A stretch of DNA of 64,000 nt from Gelatoporia subvermispora B (Eukaryota; Basidiomycota; Agaricomycetes; Polyporales; Gelatoporiaceae): assembly GCA_000320605.2 (NCBI GenBank), contig KB445803.1, forward strand, positions 938,617 to 1,002,616. The letters run 5' to 3'. The notes under the pieces are model-generated. The model was not told the origin of the DNA, ran no database searches, and saw only the letters and a program-made list of their open reading frames with translations. The translations under genes and the position numbers were made by a program. This document shows positions 53,305 through 64,000 of the stretch, one piece after another. Each line of letters starts with the position of its first letter. Positions within the stretch are counted from its first letter, which is position 1.

Positions 53305-53912
53305 ATGACAAGTTTGGCCAGAGCGCGTCTTCGGGAAGGGACAGGTCCGAGCGGCGCGCGAGGGCGTCGGACGCTAGGGATACCATACTAATACTACTGC
53401 TGTGCTGTGCATTTTGCTTCTATAATACCCAAACTACCATCTGTTGGCCGGCGCAACTAACCCCTTAGACTCATGTCCGAGAGAGAAAGAGCACGCATCC
53501 AATGCGAGTTTCCCATTTGCGGAGAAGTCGCCGGGTGCGGATGGTGCGATTCGGACCCGGCGTGTGTATATAGGAATTGGATGCCCAGCGGAGTAGCCTG
53601 CGGGGTTCCTAGACGGATATTCTGCGAAAACGTGCTGGTTTATTCGAGTGGAGGAGGACGCGGGGGCGCTCGTCTTTGTTGTGTTTCCTGTTCTGTCGAA
53701 GGAGGTCAACTGTGGTCAACTCGTCCTCCTCGCGCCCACGGTGGTCTCAATCCCCCCATCCACGCTCTCGCCCATCGGCGACGACATCTGAGCCGGTGCC
53801 GTGCTGGATCAAAGGGACGGTAGGCTGTGTACGCTTGTGTCAGGCCAGGACGGCCCATCGCACCTCGGAGACGCTAGGGAGTCTCCATACATCACCGATT
53901 TGCAAACTCACT
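53305..53912. other. Intergenic, ABD1 upstream
   Basis: 608 bp between two plus-strand genes. A frame in phase with ABD1 stays open up to a Met at 53676, so a longer N-terminus is formally possible but has no conserved look. No other feature seen. Confidence 0.5.
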
Positions 53913-56669
53913 ATGCCGGCTTTTGACCCTGTCCGCGATGCTGTCCTCAACTCTCCCGTCTCGCGCATACAACTCGAGCTCCCCATCTCTGCGGCTCAGT
54001 CGTCCGACTCGAGGCCGGGCACAGCGACAAATCCGAGCATGCCGACGCCGACGACCCCCGCCACACCGGATACGGCCCAGCCAGCAATCAGCCCACTCAC
54101 TCGTCGCGCAACCGACCTCTCCGTGCTCCTGAATTCGGACGCCCCGGGTGCACTCGATACGCCTCTGTTCACCCCCACCACCCCGAGGGCCGCCCCGAGC
54201 CTATCTAATCTCCTCCTTCCCACCAACGAGCCGAACGGCGACTCCGCAGACTCGGAGCAACTCGCTCACTTTGCTCCCTTGAGGAGACGATCTATCGCTG
54301 AGCAGCCAGATCGCGACGCCTCGTACTTTTCGTACCCAGGTGGTTCTGTGCGTCGTGCGTCCACCAGCAGCTCGGCAGATCTTCCGCGGGGTGTACCCCA
54401 CCTCTCCCTCCCAGGCGCACTACCTACTCCCACTCCCACTTCATCCGAAAGCCAACCCTCATCTTCACCCGTCGAACCAGCCGTGACGTCTCGCCAGTCG
54501 ACCGCCACGCCATCTGCTCCCACCCCGGGAGCCAGCGCACCTTCACCAGCTTCGGCTAGCACCGCTCCGCCACCTCCTCCCGAGACCTCGCACCGCCTGC
54601 CGCCCCGCCCGTCCGCGTCCAGCATGCCGCCGCCGCCGCCACGCACGTCAACGCCGCCCTCGCATGCACGGATGCGCTCGCCGTCTACCTCGCGCGCTCC
54701 CGCGGTGCACCCGCTCCCGCCGAAACCCGCCGCACCGCCGCCGCCACCGGCCGATTGGAACATCAGCCGTAGCAAGGTCCCGTATGCCCCTACACGGAGG
54801 CTTACTCCCGCGGGCTCGGTGCTCGTTCCGCTCTCGCCCGCCGAGATGGAGCGGTACAGGAACTACCCCGGCGGCGCTGGTACACTGATCCTGCGCAAGA
54901 AGCGGCGGCGCGAGGGCGAGGGCATCCTGGGCTCGAACTCGGACCCGAAGAGGGAGAGAGACGAGGACGATGAGGCGCGCGGCGCAAAGAAGCGGCGCGT
55001 GGGGGACGTTGGTATTGTCGTTGACCACTGTGAGTCCTGTTTCTGCGTTCAAGACTATGGCGCTTGTGGCGCGGTTTGTGCAGGTGCAGTGCGCGTATCC
55101 TGGGTTGTGGGCAGCCCTCCGGCTGCTGCGGAACGTGGTTTAATTTTAATCGGCAATTGTGTTGCCGTGTCCCCCTTGGGTTTGTCGAAAAGTCCTGCAC
55201 TTTTACTCGAGGGTGTAATACTGCTGAGTGCCTGGCTCTGAGGCCTAGCTCGCCGTATTGGGTGCCGGCGCAAGGTTCTCGTAAGCTTCCGTCGCATCGT
55301 GCCATCGTATGCCGTCATCCCTGTACCATGTGCGAATATATGTGCTCATTTGCATTGCGCCGAGCTGGCCGCGTGCTTCCCTAGAGATGCAGCGGCATCG
55401 CGATTTTCGATTCCAGCGCCCACACCTGCCTGAGCTTCCCTTGCTGTGCCCTGCTACTGCCTTTCTCGTCCCGCGCATTTGGACCGAGAGCTGACTACGA
55501 GACCATTTCAGACAATGCCCGGCCTGAGGTCGGAGTCACCCAGCGCCAAGAGTCGCCCATCATCGGGCTCAAATCGTTCAACAACTGGGTGAAGAGCGTG
55601 CTCATTACCCGGTTCGCGCACCCGGTCCTGGCAGCAAGCCCGACCTCGGGCGCGCGCTCCGGCGGAGGCGGCAAGGGGAAGGTCCTCGATATGGGCTGTG
55701 GGAAAGGTGGCGACCTCACGAAGTGGGCGAAGGCGCGCGTCAAGGAATACGTCGGTCTCGGTGCGTCCGCGCGACGGTCTTTCCCGCCTGGATCTTCGCT
55801 GACTTCCACGGGCACGCCGCCCGAACAGATATCGCCTCGGTCTCGATTGATCAAGCACAGCAGCGACACGCGCAGCTGCGCGGGCACCGGTTCACCGCGG
55901 CGTTCCTCGCGCTGGACTGCTACTCGCATTCGCTCTCGTCCGCCCTCCCGCCCGCGATGCTCGTCCCGTCGTTCGACGCCGTCTCGATGCAGTTCTGCAT
56001 GCACTACGCGTTCGAGAGCGAGGAGAAGGCGCGTTGCATGCTCGAGAACGTCTCCACCTGGCTCCGTGAGGGCGGTGTCTTCATCGGCACGATCCCGAAC
56101 GCCGACCAGCTCCTGTAAGCACGCCCGCACCGCCCGGAGTGGTTTCTCAGCCTTACATACTAACTGATCCTTGCGTCAATTCAGCGACCGTCTAGATGCG
56201 TTGCCGCCAGATGCATCCGAACTCTCATTTGGCAACAGTGTATACAAGATCCGGTTCGAGAACCGGAGGGAGCGCTCGACATATGGGCAACGCTACTGGT
56301 TCTACCTCCAGGATGCCGTCGATGACGTACCGGAATACATCGTCCATTGGGACAATTTTATCAAGTGAGAGATCTATCGGTGTGTCCAACGTTCCTTTGG
56401 TGTTTACTTTGAGCAGGTTGGCCGCAGAGTATCGTCTCCATATAACGTATAAAAAGGAGTTCCACGAGCTATTCGAGGAGCATCATGAACATAGTGAATT
56501 TGGACCCCTCCTTGAGCGAATGCGCGTTGTGGATGCGAATGGAGAAAGTCAGATGGATGAGGACCAGTGGGAAGCTGCGAGTGAGTAATTCTTTTTCGAA
56601 GCCGAACCGGAGGTTTTCTTAGCAATGGCCACAGATATCTATATCGCTTTCGCTATGGAAAAACGATAA
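53913..56669 (+). CDS. abd1: mRNA cap guanine-N7 methyltransferase ABD1
   Basis: Six exons (53913-55029, 55512-55760, 55829-56114, 56185-56364, 56417-56580, 56635-56669) give 676 aa. The first ~360 residues are Pro/Ser/Thr-rich and disordered, much longer than the yeast protein's extension, and end in a basic Lys/Arg stretch. The catalytic domain starts at YNARPEVG and has SNW-type SFNNWVKSVLI, the SAM motif VLDMGCGKGGDLTKW, YVGLDIA, FDAVSMQFCMHYAFE and GTIPNADQLL, then RYWFYLQDAVDDVPEYIVH. It methylates the N7 of the mRNA cap in the nucleus. The first intron is 482 bp, about nine times the local norm. The last exon is 35 bp (IYIAFAMEKR). Confidence 0.94.
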
Positions 56670-57629
56670 CGACAGACCTGCTGCAGTGAGATGTCCTGGC
56701 TTGCATTCGAGATCCGTTAGCCCGGTGTCATGCCCGTACACGTACCATTTGTAATGCTCCGTACATACTGTAGGCCAGGCCACCCGAGTCCCCCCCGCTC
56801 CATAATTCCCCAACAGACTGGTATTTTCGAGAGAGTATCGACGTTCAACAGACGGACAACATGAGCTGTATATATCTAGTGCGGGCGCACGATATGTAGA
56901 TTGTGAAAACATTGCATCATTATAAAACATCAAGAGGGGTAGATGGAATTCAAAATGATTCAGATGCGAGAGTTGGGTAGATTGTCCAGACGGAAGTGTA
57001 GCAGGTCCAAGAAAGAGTAGGACGGCTGTCGGACAACACGTATCGCTTCGAACGAACAAAGACCAGAACAAAGGTCGAAGCAGGACACAAGATAAGGGAC
57101 AGCGGGACCTGGGGGAGGGGAGGAGACATAGATAAGTGAGGCGAGAATGAGATGACCCGGTCTGAGTGACCGTCCGTGTGTGCGATACATAGACATATGC
57201 AATGGAGAGATGGCATCGATAACATCTAGCCGTGCAAGCGACAACACCAACGAGCCGCATTGGGTCGTCCGAAACGATGAACGAGACCTTGAGTGTTGAG
57301 TCGTGACAGAGAACGATGCAACGGGTGCAACGCAGAGTTATACTTGCTTGTGACCACAGGCAAGAGCTGATCCACGTCAGCAGTTGTGCTTGGGGAGGAA
57401 CATATGAGAGTCTTCAAGAGTCGTAGCAGGGAAGTGAGATCATCCGGGGAGTGCAAGATCGTACAGGCGACATGTAGTAATGTCGGAATTCGTTGGGTCT
57501 TGCGGGCGAGCGTTGACATTGACATACTGTATAAGAGGTTTATAGAAAAGACGGAGGGAGGCGCTTGTTGGAACATCTTGACGGATTACTGCGTGGGTGA
57601 ACAATTCGAGGGCACATGGAACAGAGCGC
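56670..57629. other. Convergent intergenic between ABD1 and CDC25
   Basis: 960 bp between the stop codons of the two genes. Some may be a long CDC25 3' UTR. Minus-strand frames at 56619-57260 and 57226-57576 have no recognised domain. No RNA gene or repeat seen. Confidence 0.5.
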
Positions 57630-60122
57630 TCAGTGGCGCGAGCTGATCCGAGAAGGTGCATACGTCTCAGCGCGCAAGAGTGGTGCACGGCCCATCTTCT
57701 TGCCTTTGAATGGGACACCTTTGGATGGTGGAGGGCATGGGCTATCACCGAGATCATCCGTCTCTTCACCTTCGCTCTGGGGGACCATGCCTTCCTGCAG
57801 AACCTGCAAGCTTTGGGTGACTGTTGCGCGCCTAGTCCTGGCTGCGTTCGCTGCAGCGAACAAGGAGTTTGGACCACCACTGGGCGCTGTATTTCGCTTC
57901 GGCTGGGCAGCGGTCGCCAGATTCGGCTTCCCGTCGCCGTAAGCGTAGGACTTAGTCCTGCCAAACTTGCCCTTGCGGAATTGGTCCAGGTCTTCCTTAC
58001 GAGACGCTGCATAGTGAGGGTCATCCATCTGAACATAGCCGCAGGGCTGGCAGCGCAAAGGCGACTCGGAGTAGTATTGGCTGTAGCCGCCCTCAAGGAT
58101 GTATACTTCCGGGTAGTGAACTCGAGGGTAGACGTGGTTGTTCAAGAGACGATCTTTGGAGCGGAGGTGCTTGGCGCTGAGACCAGCGTCAGTCACCGTA
58201 CTCGATCGAGTATCTGCATAGAACTCACAACGTGGGCGCTCTCTTGACGCTGAACTCGCAGTGGAAGATCAAGACAGTCTTCTTGCCGCGATCTCCGCTC
58301 GTGGAAGGTCTCGGCTTAGACACCTTAGGGCTCAGGAGGAATTCCTCGACGCCAGCGGTAGTGTTGATGTTGATAGCGCCGGGAATGTGACCGCCGCTGT
58401 ACTCATAATCAAAGCGGCAGTCAATAATATGGTATCCCTCAATCTGATCATGGTAAACACCGTCAAGAAGGTCGTCCAGCTATTTCGAAATCATCCGTAA
58501 GAAAGGTATATCCCGGGATTGTGACAACCTGATAAGAACGTACCGTCTGACATTTGATCCTCATCAAGCCATCCTCGCGAACGCGGTGGCAAGGCAAAAT
58601 CTTACCCAGCGACTCGTTGTCCCCGAAGCTTCCGAGGCCACCACCGAGGTACTTGCTGCGTGGCGTATCGCGCTCAGCAACCGCGTCCTCCTCGCTCTTG
58701 CGCGACTTGTGGCCGCTGAGGCCAGAACCAGTCAGCGGGCGGAAATCTTCAGTCCCGTCGCACCTCCTGAGCGTCTTAGCATGCTGGCGTTTCGCGTACG
58801 ACTGCGCAGGGGAGCTCGCCTCGGGGCCGTCCATTTCATACGAGGAGCCTTCCTCGTACGACGACATGGATTGCTCGACAAGGGAGGGCGGAATCATCGC
58901 CGAGAAAGCGCGTCGGACGGGAGGAGCCGTGTTCTTGCGCTGCGGGGCAGGGGCAGTAATCTCAGCAATGCCACGCGCAGAGTCTTGAAGAGACGGGTAT
59001 GCCGACACGGGGCGTTCGTTAACATTTGCTCCAGGAGCGACCATAGTGCTCAGGGCAGGGCGCCGGAGTCGCTTCTTGTTACCCTGGAACATAAGAGGCC
59101 CACCCAATCCGGTGGGGATCTGGTCTGCGTTGCCCATGCGTTCGAGCTTGTGCGCGGAGGGAGAGGAAGGCGCAGGAATCATGTCAAACGAGTTGTCTTC
59201 CTCCAGCAACTGCTCATGGCTAGGAGCCGGAGCGAGGCGCGCAGGAGACGTAGAGCGACGCTTCTTAGGGAAGGGGTGGCAAGGGCTCTCGTCGAACACA
59301 GCAGGACTCGAGGCGTCCAAAACAGGGCTTGACCTGGGAGGCGAGATTCCTCCGTAAAATAGGTTGTCAAATTTCGTGATTGTGGGAGCAGCAGAGACCG
59401 GTGCTGGGGAGGAGAGAAGGACGTTGTTGTCGGCGTCGAATGCAGTGATTGTCGGCGCAGCGGATAGCGGGCCTGACTCGGGAGCAGATGTCGAAGGCAC
59501 ATACACGAAGGAAGTGTCTACGTCCATCGCATCGCCGGGCGATGATGGAATATCCTGTGATTGTTCCATACATGATTAGCATGATCGGAAGTACGTCTGG
59601 CAATAAGGCTTCAAGCGGTAGTGTCCGGACTTGAACACGAACCTGAGGGACAGAGTTCTCATACGCAGAACCCGTGCTCACCGATCTCATCCAGTCAGAC
59701 GGCAGTGCAGACCTCTGCAGACGCTTGCCGCTTCCGTTGGTGCTGCTCGTGTCACCGTCGTGCTTTGATGTGTTCACAGTGAGGTGAGATGCCTTGCTGT
59801 TGCTCATGTCGCGCCCGAAGAGCCTTGGCAAGATCTTGCCGTCGGCCACCACGTTCGCACCAGGGCGAATGGGTGCTGGGGAGATATCCATCGGTGCATA
59901 GTCCGAGTTTTCGCGGATGGGCGAGAGAGAAACGGAGTCGCGTGGCGGAGAGTGGAGAGACATGTTCGACGCGAAGGACTGCTCCAACTCGTGTTCTACA
60001 TCGCTGGTGAGGAAGCTCTTCTTCTCCGTAGTCACGCGCTGACCCAACTTGCGTGCGGGCATATGGGAGATGAGGGTCGATTGGCGAGAAGAGAGGCTGT
60101 AGGATTTCGAAGATTGTGCCAT
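57630..60122 (-). CDS. cdc25: M-phase inducer phosphatase CDC25
   Basis: Four exons (60122-59643, 59554-58544, 58479-58229, 58176-57630) give 762 aa. The N-terminal ~480 residues are Ser/Thr/Pro-rich with many SP/TP sites, as expected for regulation by kinases. The rhodanese-fold catalytic domain opens with LPCHRVREDGLMRIKCQTL, then YHIIDCRFDYEYSGGHIPGA and the active-site loop IFHCEFSVKRAP (HCX5R, Cys nucleophile). The C-terminus (PEVYILEGGYSQYY, CGYVQMDDPHY) is typical. It dephosphorylates Tyr15 of CDK1 to allow mitotic entry. The start is the Met at 60122 (MAQSSKSYS); an in-frame Met at 60257 would add 45 residues. All introns are in phase. Confidence 0.95.
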
Positions 60123-61882
60123 GATGTCGTGGTACGCGTAAAGTAGTGTCTTCTGCTTTCTTTTGGGTGGTGGTGCTAGTGGCTTGTCTGTACGACGCGT
60201 TTTGTGCATTATGATAGACGATAGTAATGAAGAGTGGAAGGATACAACACGTAGCAATGGATGAACAACACGAGGTGGCAGTACAGACGACGGTGGGCAA
60301 ATCGAACCAAAGGATGCAGGTTGTGGTAGGAGCGCAAGAGCGTCGGTCAGTCAAGAGACGCGACCGGAAGTTTGAAATACGAACCGCGAAAGTGTAAGTG
60401 GCCTGAAGCTTGTGGCTCGGTGACGGTTTGTTAGACAAGGTTCGTCGGCTGGGGGGCGGAGCATGTGAGTGCGTGATCCAAGCGTAGAGATGGGAAATAG
60501 CCGGATGAGACGGTGATAGTCCACAGTGCGGTAAGCAGGATATTGGCCGCAAACGGGCGGATCATTTAGGCCCGGGTGGAGGAACGAATACGCATGCACA
60601 TGGGGAGGCGGAGCCCGAGGAACAAAGCGGTATCCGAAACTTGAACCAAAGGGCGGATACTTACGATGTGAAGGATAAGGAATGTCTTTACGGAGGAGGC
60701 CGCGCCTGGAATTGAAGGAAAGGAGTCAGACAAACGTCAGCGAGGCTTGACCAAGAGAAAGCGCAAGGAAGAGGACCGAACGCAAGGCGGGATTCTCACG
60801 AGGGGAGGGCGGATTAAAGAGGCAAGCAGGGCAAACTTGATTTGTATGGACTTGTGGGTCCACCCCTCGGGCACGTTGGACGGCCTCTTTAGAGTTTTTG
60901 AGCGAAAGGATCACCGGACATACGGCGGGGAGGGCGGGGAGGGAGCGCAGGGGAGTCGAGGTATCCCGGGACGGACGAAATCAGTCGTGGATGGAACCAA
61001 AATCTCCTCCCCTCCAATCCTCCATTGTCCTCTTGTTTACGCATTATTTGGTCCATGTTCAAATCAGGTGACGTAATCAACCCTTGCCTCCATTCACGAC
61101 GAACAACGAAGAAATATCGATAATCCTCACACGCGATGCATCATCTGCTCCGAGAGGCATCGTCACATTCCACTGCGTCTATCTTAGCTCGCGTACCCCT
61201 GTATTTCCTCTCAAGAGTACCTTCCGAAGACCCGTGCTGCATGCAGAGTCCCTTGACGATGAAATTTGAACATCGAGACTGTGTCGATCGCAGCGTCGGC
61301 CGCTGGGATGGCGACGAACCTCGTGCAGGACGACTTGGTTCGAGCGCTAAAGCTACGACGCGTTCGACGCGTCTACTTCAGGGCAGGTCTGGACGCGTCG
61401 CAGCGCGCGCTAAAGCTGCCTCTCGCGTCGCTCGGCTGAAGTCACCCTCGCCTCGGACCTCGAATATCGCGTTGAGGGTTACATATCCTAGTCTCACTAT
61501 GTCTCAAAGTGGTGATCTCGCTTTGCAAAGTGATTGTTGAAACTTCACGAAATCCTGCCGCCCTAAACGAAGGTTGATATTATACACCAACTGCGAAACG
61601 TAGTCTACTGATGCGGCCGGTGGTAACCCCCCGCAGTGAAATGCTTTTGAATAAGTCATGTTTGCTTCTGTGTCTATAACGCTAGCTATCTGTTCATAGA
61701 AACGTTCATCTCTGACGCTGTGCACCATAGACGGCCCCCGGCACACATGTTTCGGTCAAGCAGTACCACCCGGTGTCCACTGACGAGCAACACTACGTCA
61801 TTGGTGTCCTGCTCCAGCATCCGGATATATATCATGACCTGTGATCTGACTGTAAACAAGTTTAACGAACCTATACACGACC
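60123..61882. other. 1.8-kb divergent intergenic, CDC25 and DJ-1 promoters
   Basis: No gene is supported. The 11-mer GCGCTAAAGCT occurs twice, at 61344-61354 and 61407-61417, 63 bp apart. A minus frame (61746-61504) and a plus frame (61136-61540) lack recognised domains. The length is consistent with a regulated CDC25 promoter plus a long 5' UTR, which is inference. Confidence 0.45.
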
Positions 61883-62754
61883 ATGTCCTCTCGCAAAGTT
61901 CTGATCGTCCTCTCTGACGCACACTCTTTCCCGCTCAAAAAGCCAGACGGGACAGTCGCCCAAGAGGAGACTGGTGTCTTCCTACAGGAGTTGACCAAAC
62001 CTCTTCAGCAGCTCCTCAATGCTGGATACGATGTGACAGTACGTCCTCACCATTTGTTCGCATTATCAACATACCCATTAAGTTGCTCATCTTGTAGTTC
62101 GCGTCGCCGAAGGGTCAGAGGCCCAACGTTGATCCACTGTCGGAATCTCTGCTCGTTTACTTTGGCAACTGGATATCAAAGTATAAAGACAATAACCTCA
62201 TCAAGCAAATGGAGGGAGACCGCAATCTCGACTCTCCGCGCCCCTTCAGTAGCATTTCCGATGAGGAACTCATTTCATTCTCTGGGGTGTTCATTCCCGG
62301 AGGTCATGCGCCGCTCTCCGATCTCGGCGACAATCCTGATCTAGGACGGATTTTGCTACACTTCCATAATACTGGAAAGCCTACAGGTACTCATTATCAC
62401 CCTTGTGAATTTGTTCCAAAGCTCACAATCGGTGCACTAGCCGCTATCTGTCATGGTCCCTACGCTTTCCTCTCGACGAAATACGCTCCCAATTCTCCTG
62501 GCTTCGCATACAAGGGGTACAAGCTGACCTCGTGGTCTGATCAAGAGGAGAAACTAGTCGAGACTCTGAAACGCGGTGAGGTGCCGAAGGTCGAGTCCAC
62601 GTTGCGGGCGGAGGGCGCAGACATGATCTCAACGCTGGGCAAGAAGGCGGGTGATATCACCGTGGACAGGGAGGTAGTCTCCGGCGCGAACCCTATGGCC
62701 GCGAATGCTCTCGGTGCGAAGTTCGTGGAGATGCTACAGTCGCGTACGGCCTGA
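61883..62754 (+). CDS. DJ-1/PfpI family protein (class I amidotransferase-like)
   Basis: Three exons (61883-62038, 62098-62386, 62441-62754) give 252 aa. The fold begins with KVLIVLSDAHSFPLK, then YDVTFASPKGQRPNVDP, the acidic-residue region FIPGGHAPLSDLGDNPDL, and the nucleophile elbow AAICHGPYAFL with its Cys (joined across the second intron). A Trp-Ser-Asp segment (LTSWSDQEE) and the final GANPMAANALGAKF match the Hsp31-like/ThiJ group. Members are glyoxalase III-type or chaperone-like enzymes in the cytosol; which applies here cannot be told by eye. It is followed by the IAH1-like gene on the same strand, 199 bp downstream. Confidence 0.9.
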
Positions 62755-62953
62755 AGGCAGGTAGATATAATGTACGTATGTACTATGTGTATTTTGTATT
62801 TTATATTCTAGTTATTTTGAGACTTGCGAACTTCTCTGGGTCTCCGCCGGCGTTACCGGGCCGGCCCACGGCTCCCCGTACGCTAGACCCACTGGAATCG
62901 ACTGCTCTCCAGAGACAACCACCGTCCTCGCGTTTATCGGGAATCTGTTCGAC

Positions 62954-63965
62954 ATGGCTGCTAACGTTTATGATGCGATTATGTTGCTGGGCGACTCGCT
63001 CACACAAGGTGGATGGCAAGCACACGGCTTCGCACAGCAGCTGGCCTGTAACTCGGCAACACATCCTTCAGCGATACCCTACTCTGACCTGCCTACTCAG
63101 ATGTCTACAATCGCAAACTGGATGTGATCAACCGTGGTATGTCTGGGTACAACACCGAGTGGATCCAGCCAGTCTTCGAGCAGGTGCGTCCCTAGATCGC
63201 GCGCTTACGGTGCTCTCATACTTCTCCTGCGCCTTTCGCTCTGTGCAATCTGCTAGTCCTTTGCGAAACAACACGAGCAGAAACACGTCCCCGCCGTTCA
63301 GCTGCTCACAATTTGGCTTGGCGCCAACGATGCCGCGCTCCCGGGTACCGCGCAGCACGTCCCACTGCCCACCTTCTCCGCGAACCTCCACAAGCTGATT
63401 CACCTGGTGACCTCGCCCTCCTCTGCGCACTACTCCCCGGGGACGCGCATCCTGCTCTTCACGCCGCCGCCCATCAATACGCATCAGTGGCGCGAACATC
63501 AGCTCGCGAAGACGCCGCCGAAGCAGCTCGACCGCGACTTTGCTGTCACGCGAAGCTACGCGCAGGCGGTGAAGGACGTCGGCGCGGCGGAGGGCGTGCC
63601 GGTGGTCGACCTGTGGACGGTGCTCTGGGAGGCGAGTGGGGAGGTGGAAGAGAACTTGAGCAAGTTCCTTACGGATGGACTACACCTGAATGAGGCGGGA
63701 TACACGGTAAGCATACCTGCGGGCTTGCGTCTCACGCAGATCTCATGATTGCGTGTAGATCCTTTTCCAGGAGATCATGACAGCCATTGAGAAACACTAC
63801 CCTGAAATACACCCTGACCGACTGAAACCCGTCTTCTCATTGTAAGTTGCACCCACTCAGGACATGGTCACGACTTCGACACAGTGCTGATGGGCCTGCA
63901 GCCATGACCAGATCGACTATGAGAACCCTCGAGCATCCCTTGTGAAGCGTAACATCTTTGAGTAA
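62954..63965 (+). CDS. iah1: SGNH esterase, isoamyl acetate-hydrolysing type (IAH1-like)
   Basis: Five exons (62954-63047, 63101-63183, 63257-63706, 63759-63841, 63902-63965) give 257 aa, near yeast Iah1 (238). Block I is MLLGDSLTQ with the catalytic Ser, block II NRGMSGYNT, block III WLGANDAA with the oxyanion Asn, and block V DGLHLNEAGY with the catalytic Asp and His. It is an SGNH/GDSL hydrolase without a signal peptide, so probably cytosolic, cleaving short-chain acetate esters. The gene is complete in the window, ending 35 bp before its right edge. Confidence 0.92.
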
Positions 63966-64000
63966 ACGAACAATACGAGTATTAGACGTCGAGGATATGG

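Noticed and set aside
58586..59332. 248-codon plus frame
   Set aside because: Antisense to CDC25 exon 2; Arg-rich and no domain.
61290..61440. Possible tRNA or RNA gene from a GGTTCGA box
   Set aside because: GGTTCGA alone occurs, but no acceptor stem, A box or cloverleaf could be formed around it.

Overview
This 64 kb window is nuclear DNA of a filamentous basidiomycete, most likely an Agaricomycete. Nearly every gene is cut by several short introns of about 48-60 bp with GT..AG ends. Genes lie on both strands at roughly one per 2.4 kb. The repertoire includes a fungal GT4-type trehalose phosphorylase, a cytochrome P450, a PA14-containing GH3 beta-glucosidase and an SKT5-type chitin synthase activator. 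No prokaryotic, plasmid or viral features were seen. Exon boundaries below were rebuilt by hand from splice signals, reading phase and remembered family conservation. They are not supported by transcripts.

Layout. 0-1 kb: possible unrecognised coding fragments. 1.1-8.5 kb, minus strand in tandem: SKT5/Chs4-like regulator, JHD1-type histone demethylase (PHD plus JmjC), phosphoglycerate kinase. 8.7-10.6 kb, plus strand, divergent from PGK: a Trp-Gly-rich, RGG-rich protein. 10.6-13.9 kb: gene-poor, with possible decayed coding pieces and a G13 run. 14-20.5 kb: P450, then GH3 beta-glucosidase. 20.8-30.4 kb: CEF1/CDC5, a single-pass membrane protein, MIC19, a DHX35-like DEAH helicase and YJU2. Three of these are splicing factors. 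30.7-43.5 kb: a PhoD-type phosphatase, PEX6 and GAR1 (head to head, start codons possibly overlapping), an NSL1/Mis14-like kinetochore subunit, a UPF0538 protein and the ribosome-biogenesis protein SDA1. 43.7-45.8 kb: a diverged BRF1/TFIIB-like factor. 47.3-50 kb: trehalose phosphorylase behind a long upstream region with a palindromic TATA element. 50-52.4 kb: gene-poor, with a possible frameshifted remnant. 52.4-64 kb: an unknown protein with a conserved-looking Cys-rich tail, ABD1 cap methyltransferase, CDC25 phosphatase, a DJ-1/PfpI protein and an IAH1-like SGNH esterase.

Most genes are housekeeping genes for mRNA maturation (CEF1, DHX35, YJU2, ABD1), ribosome and RNA polymerase III functions (GAR1, SDA1, BRF1-like), division (CDC25, NSL1), organelles (PEX6, MIC19) and carbon metabolism (PGK, trehalose phosphorylase, GH3). 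No single operon-like pathway is present. The most distinctive items are the WG/GW-plus-RGG protein, the diverged BRF1-like factor, the PEX6/GAR1 start-codon overlap, the very small exons of the P450, and the palindromic TATA element before trehalose phosphorylase.
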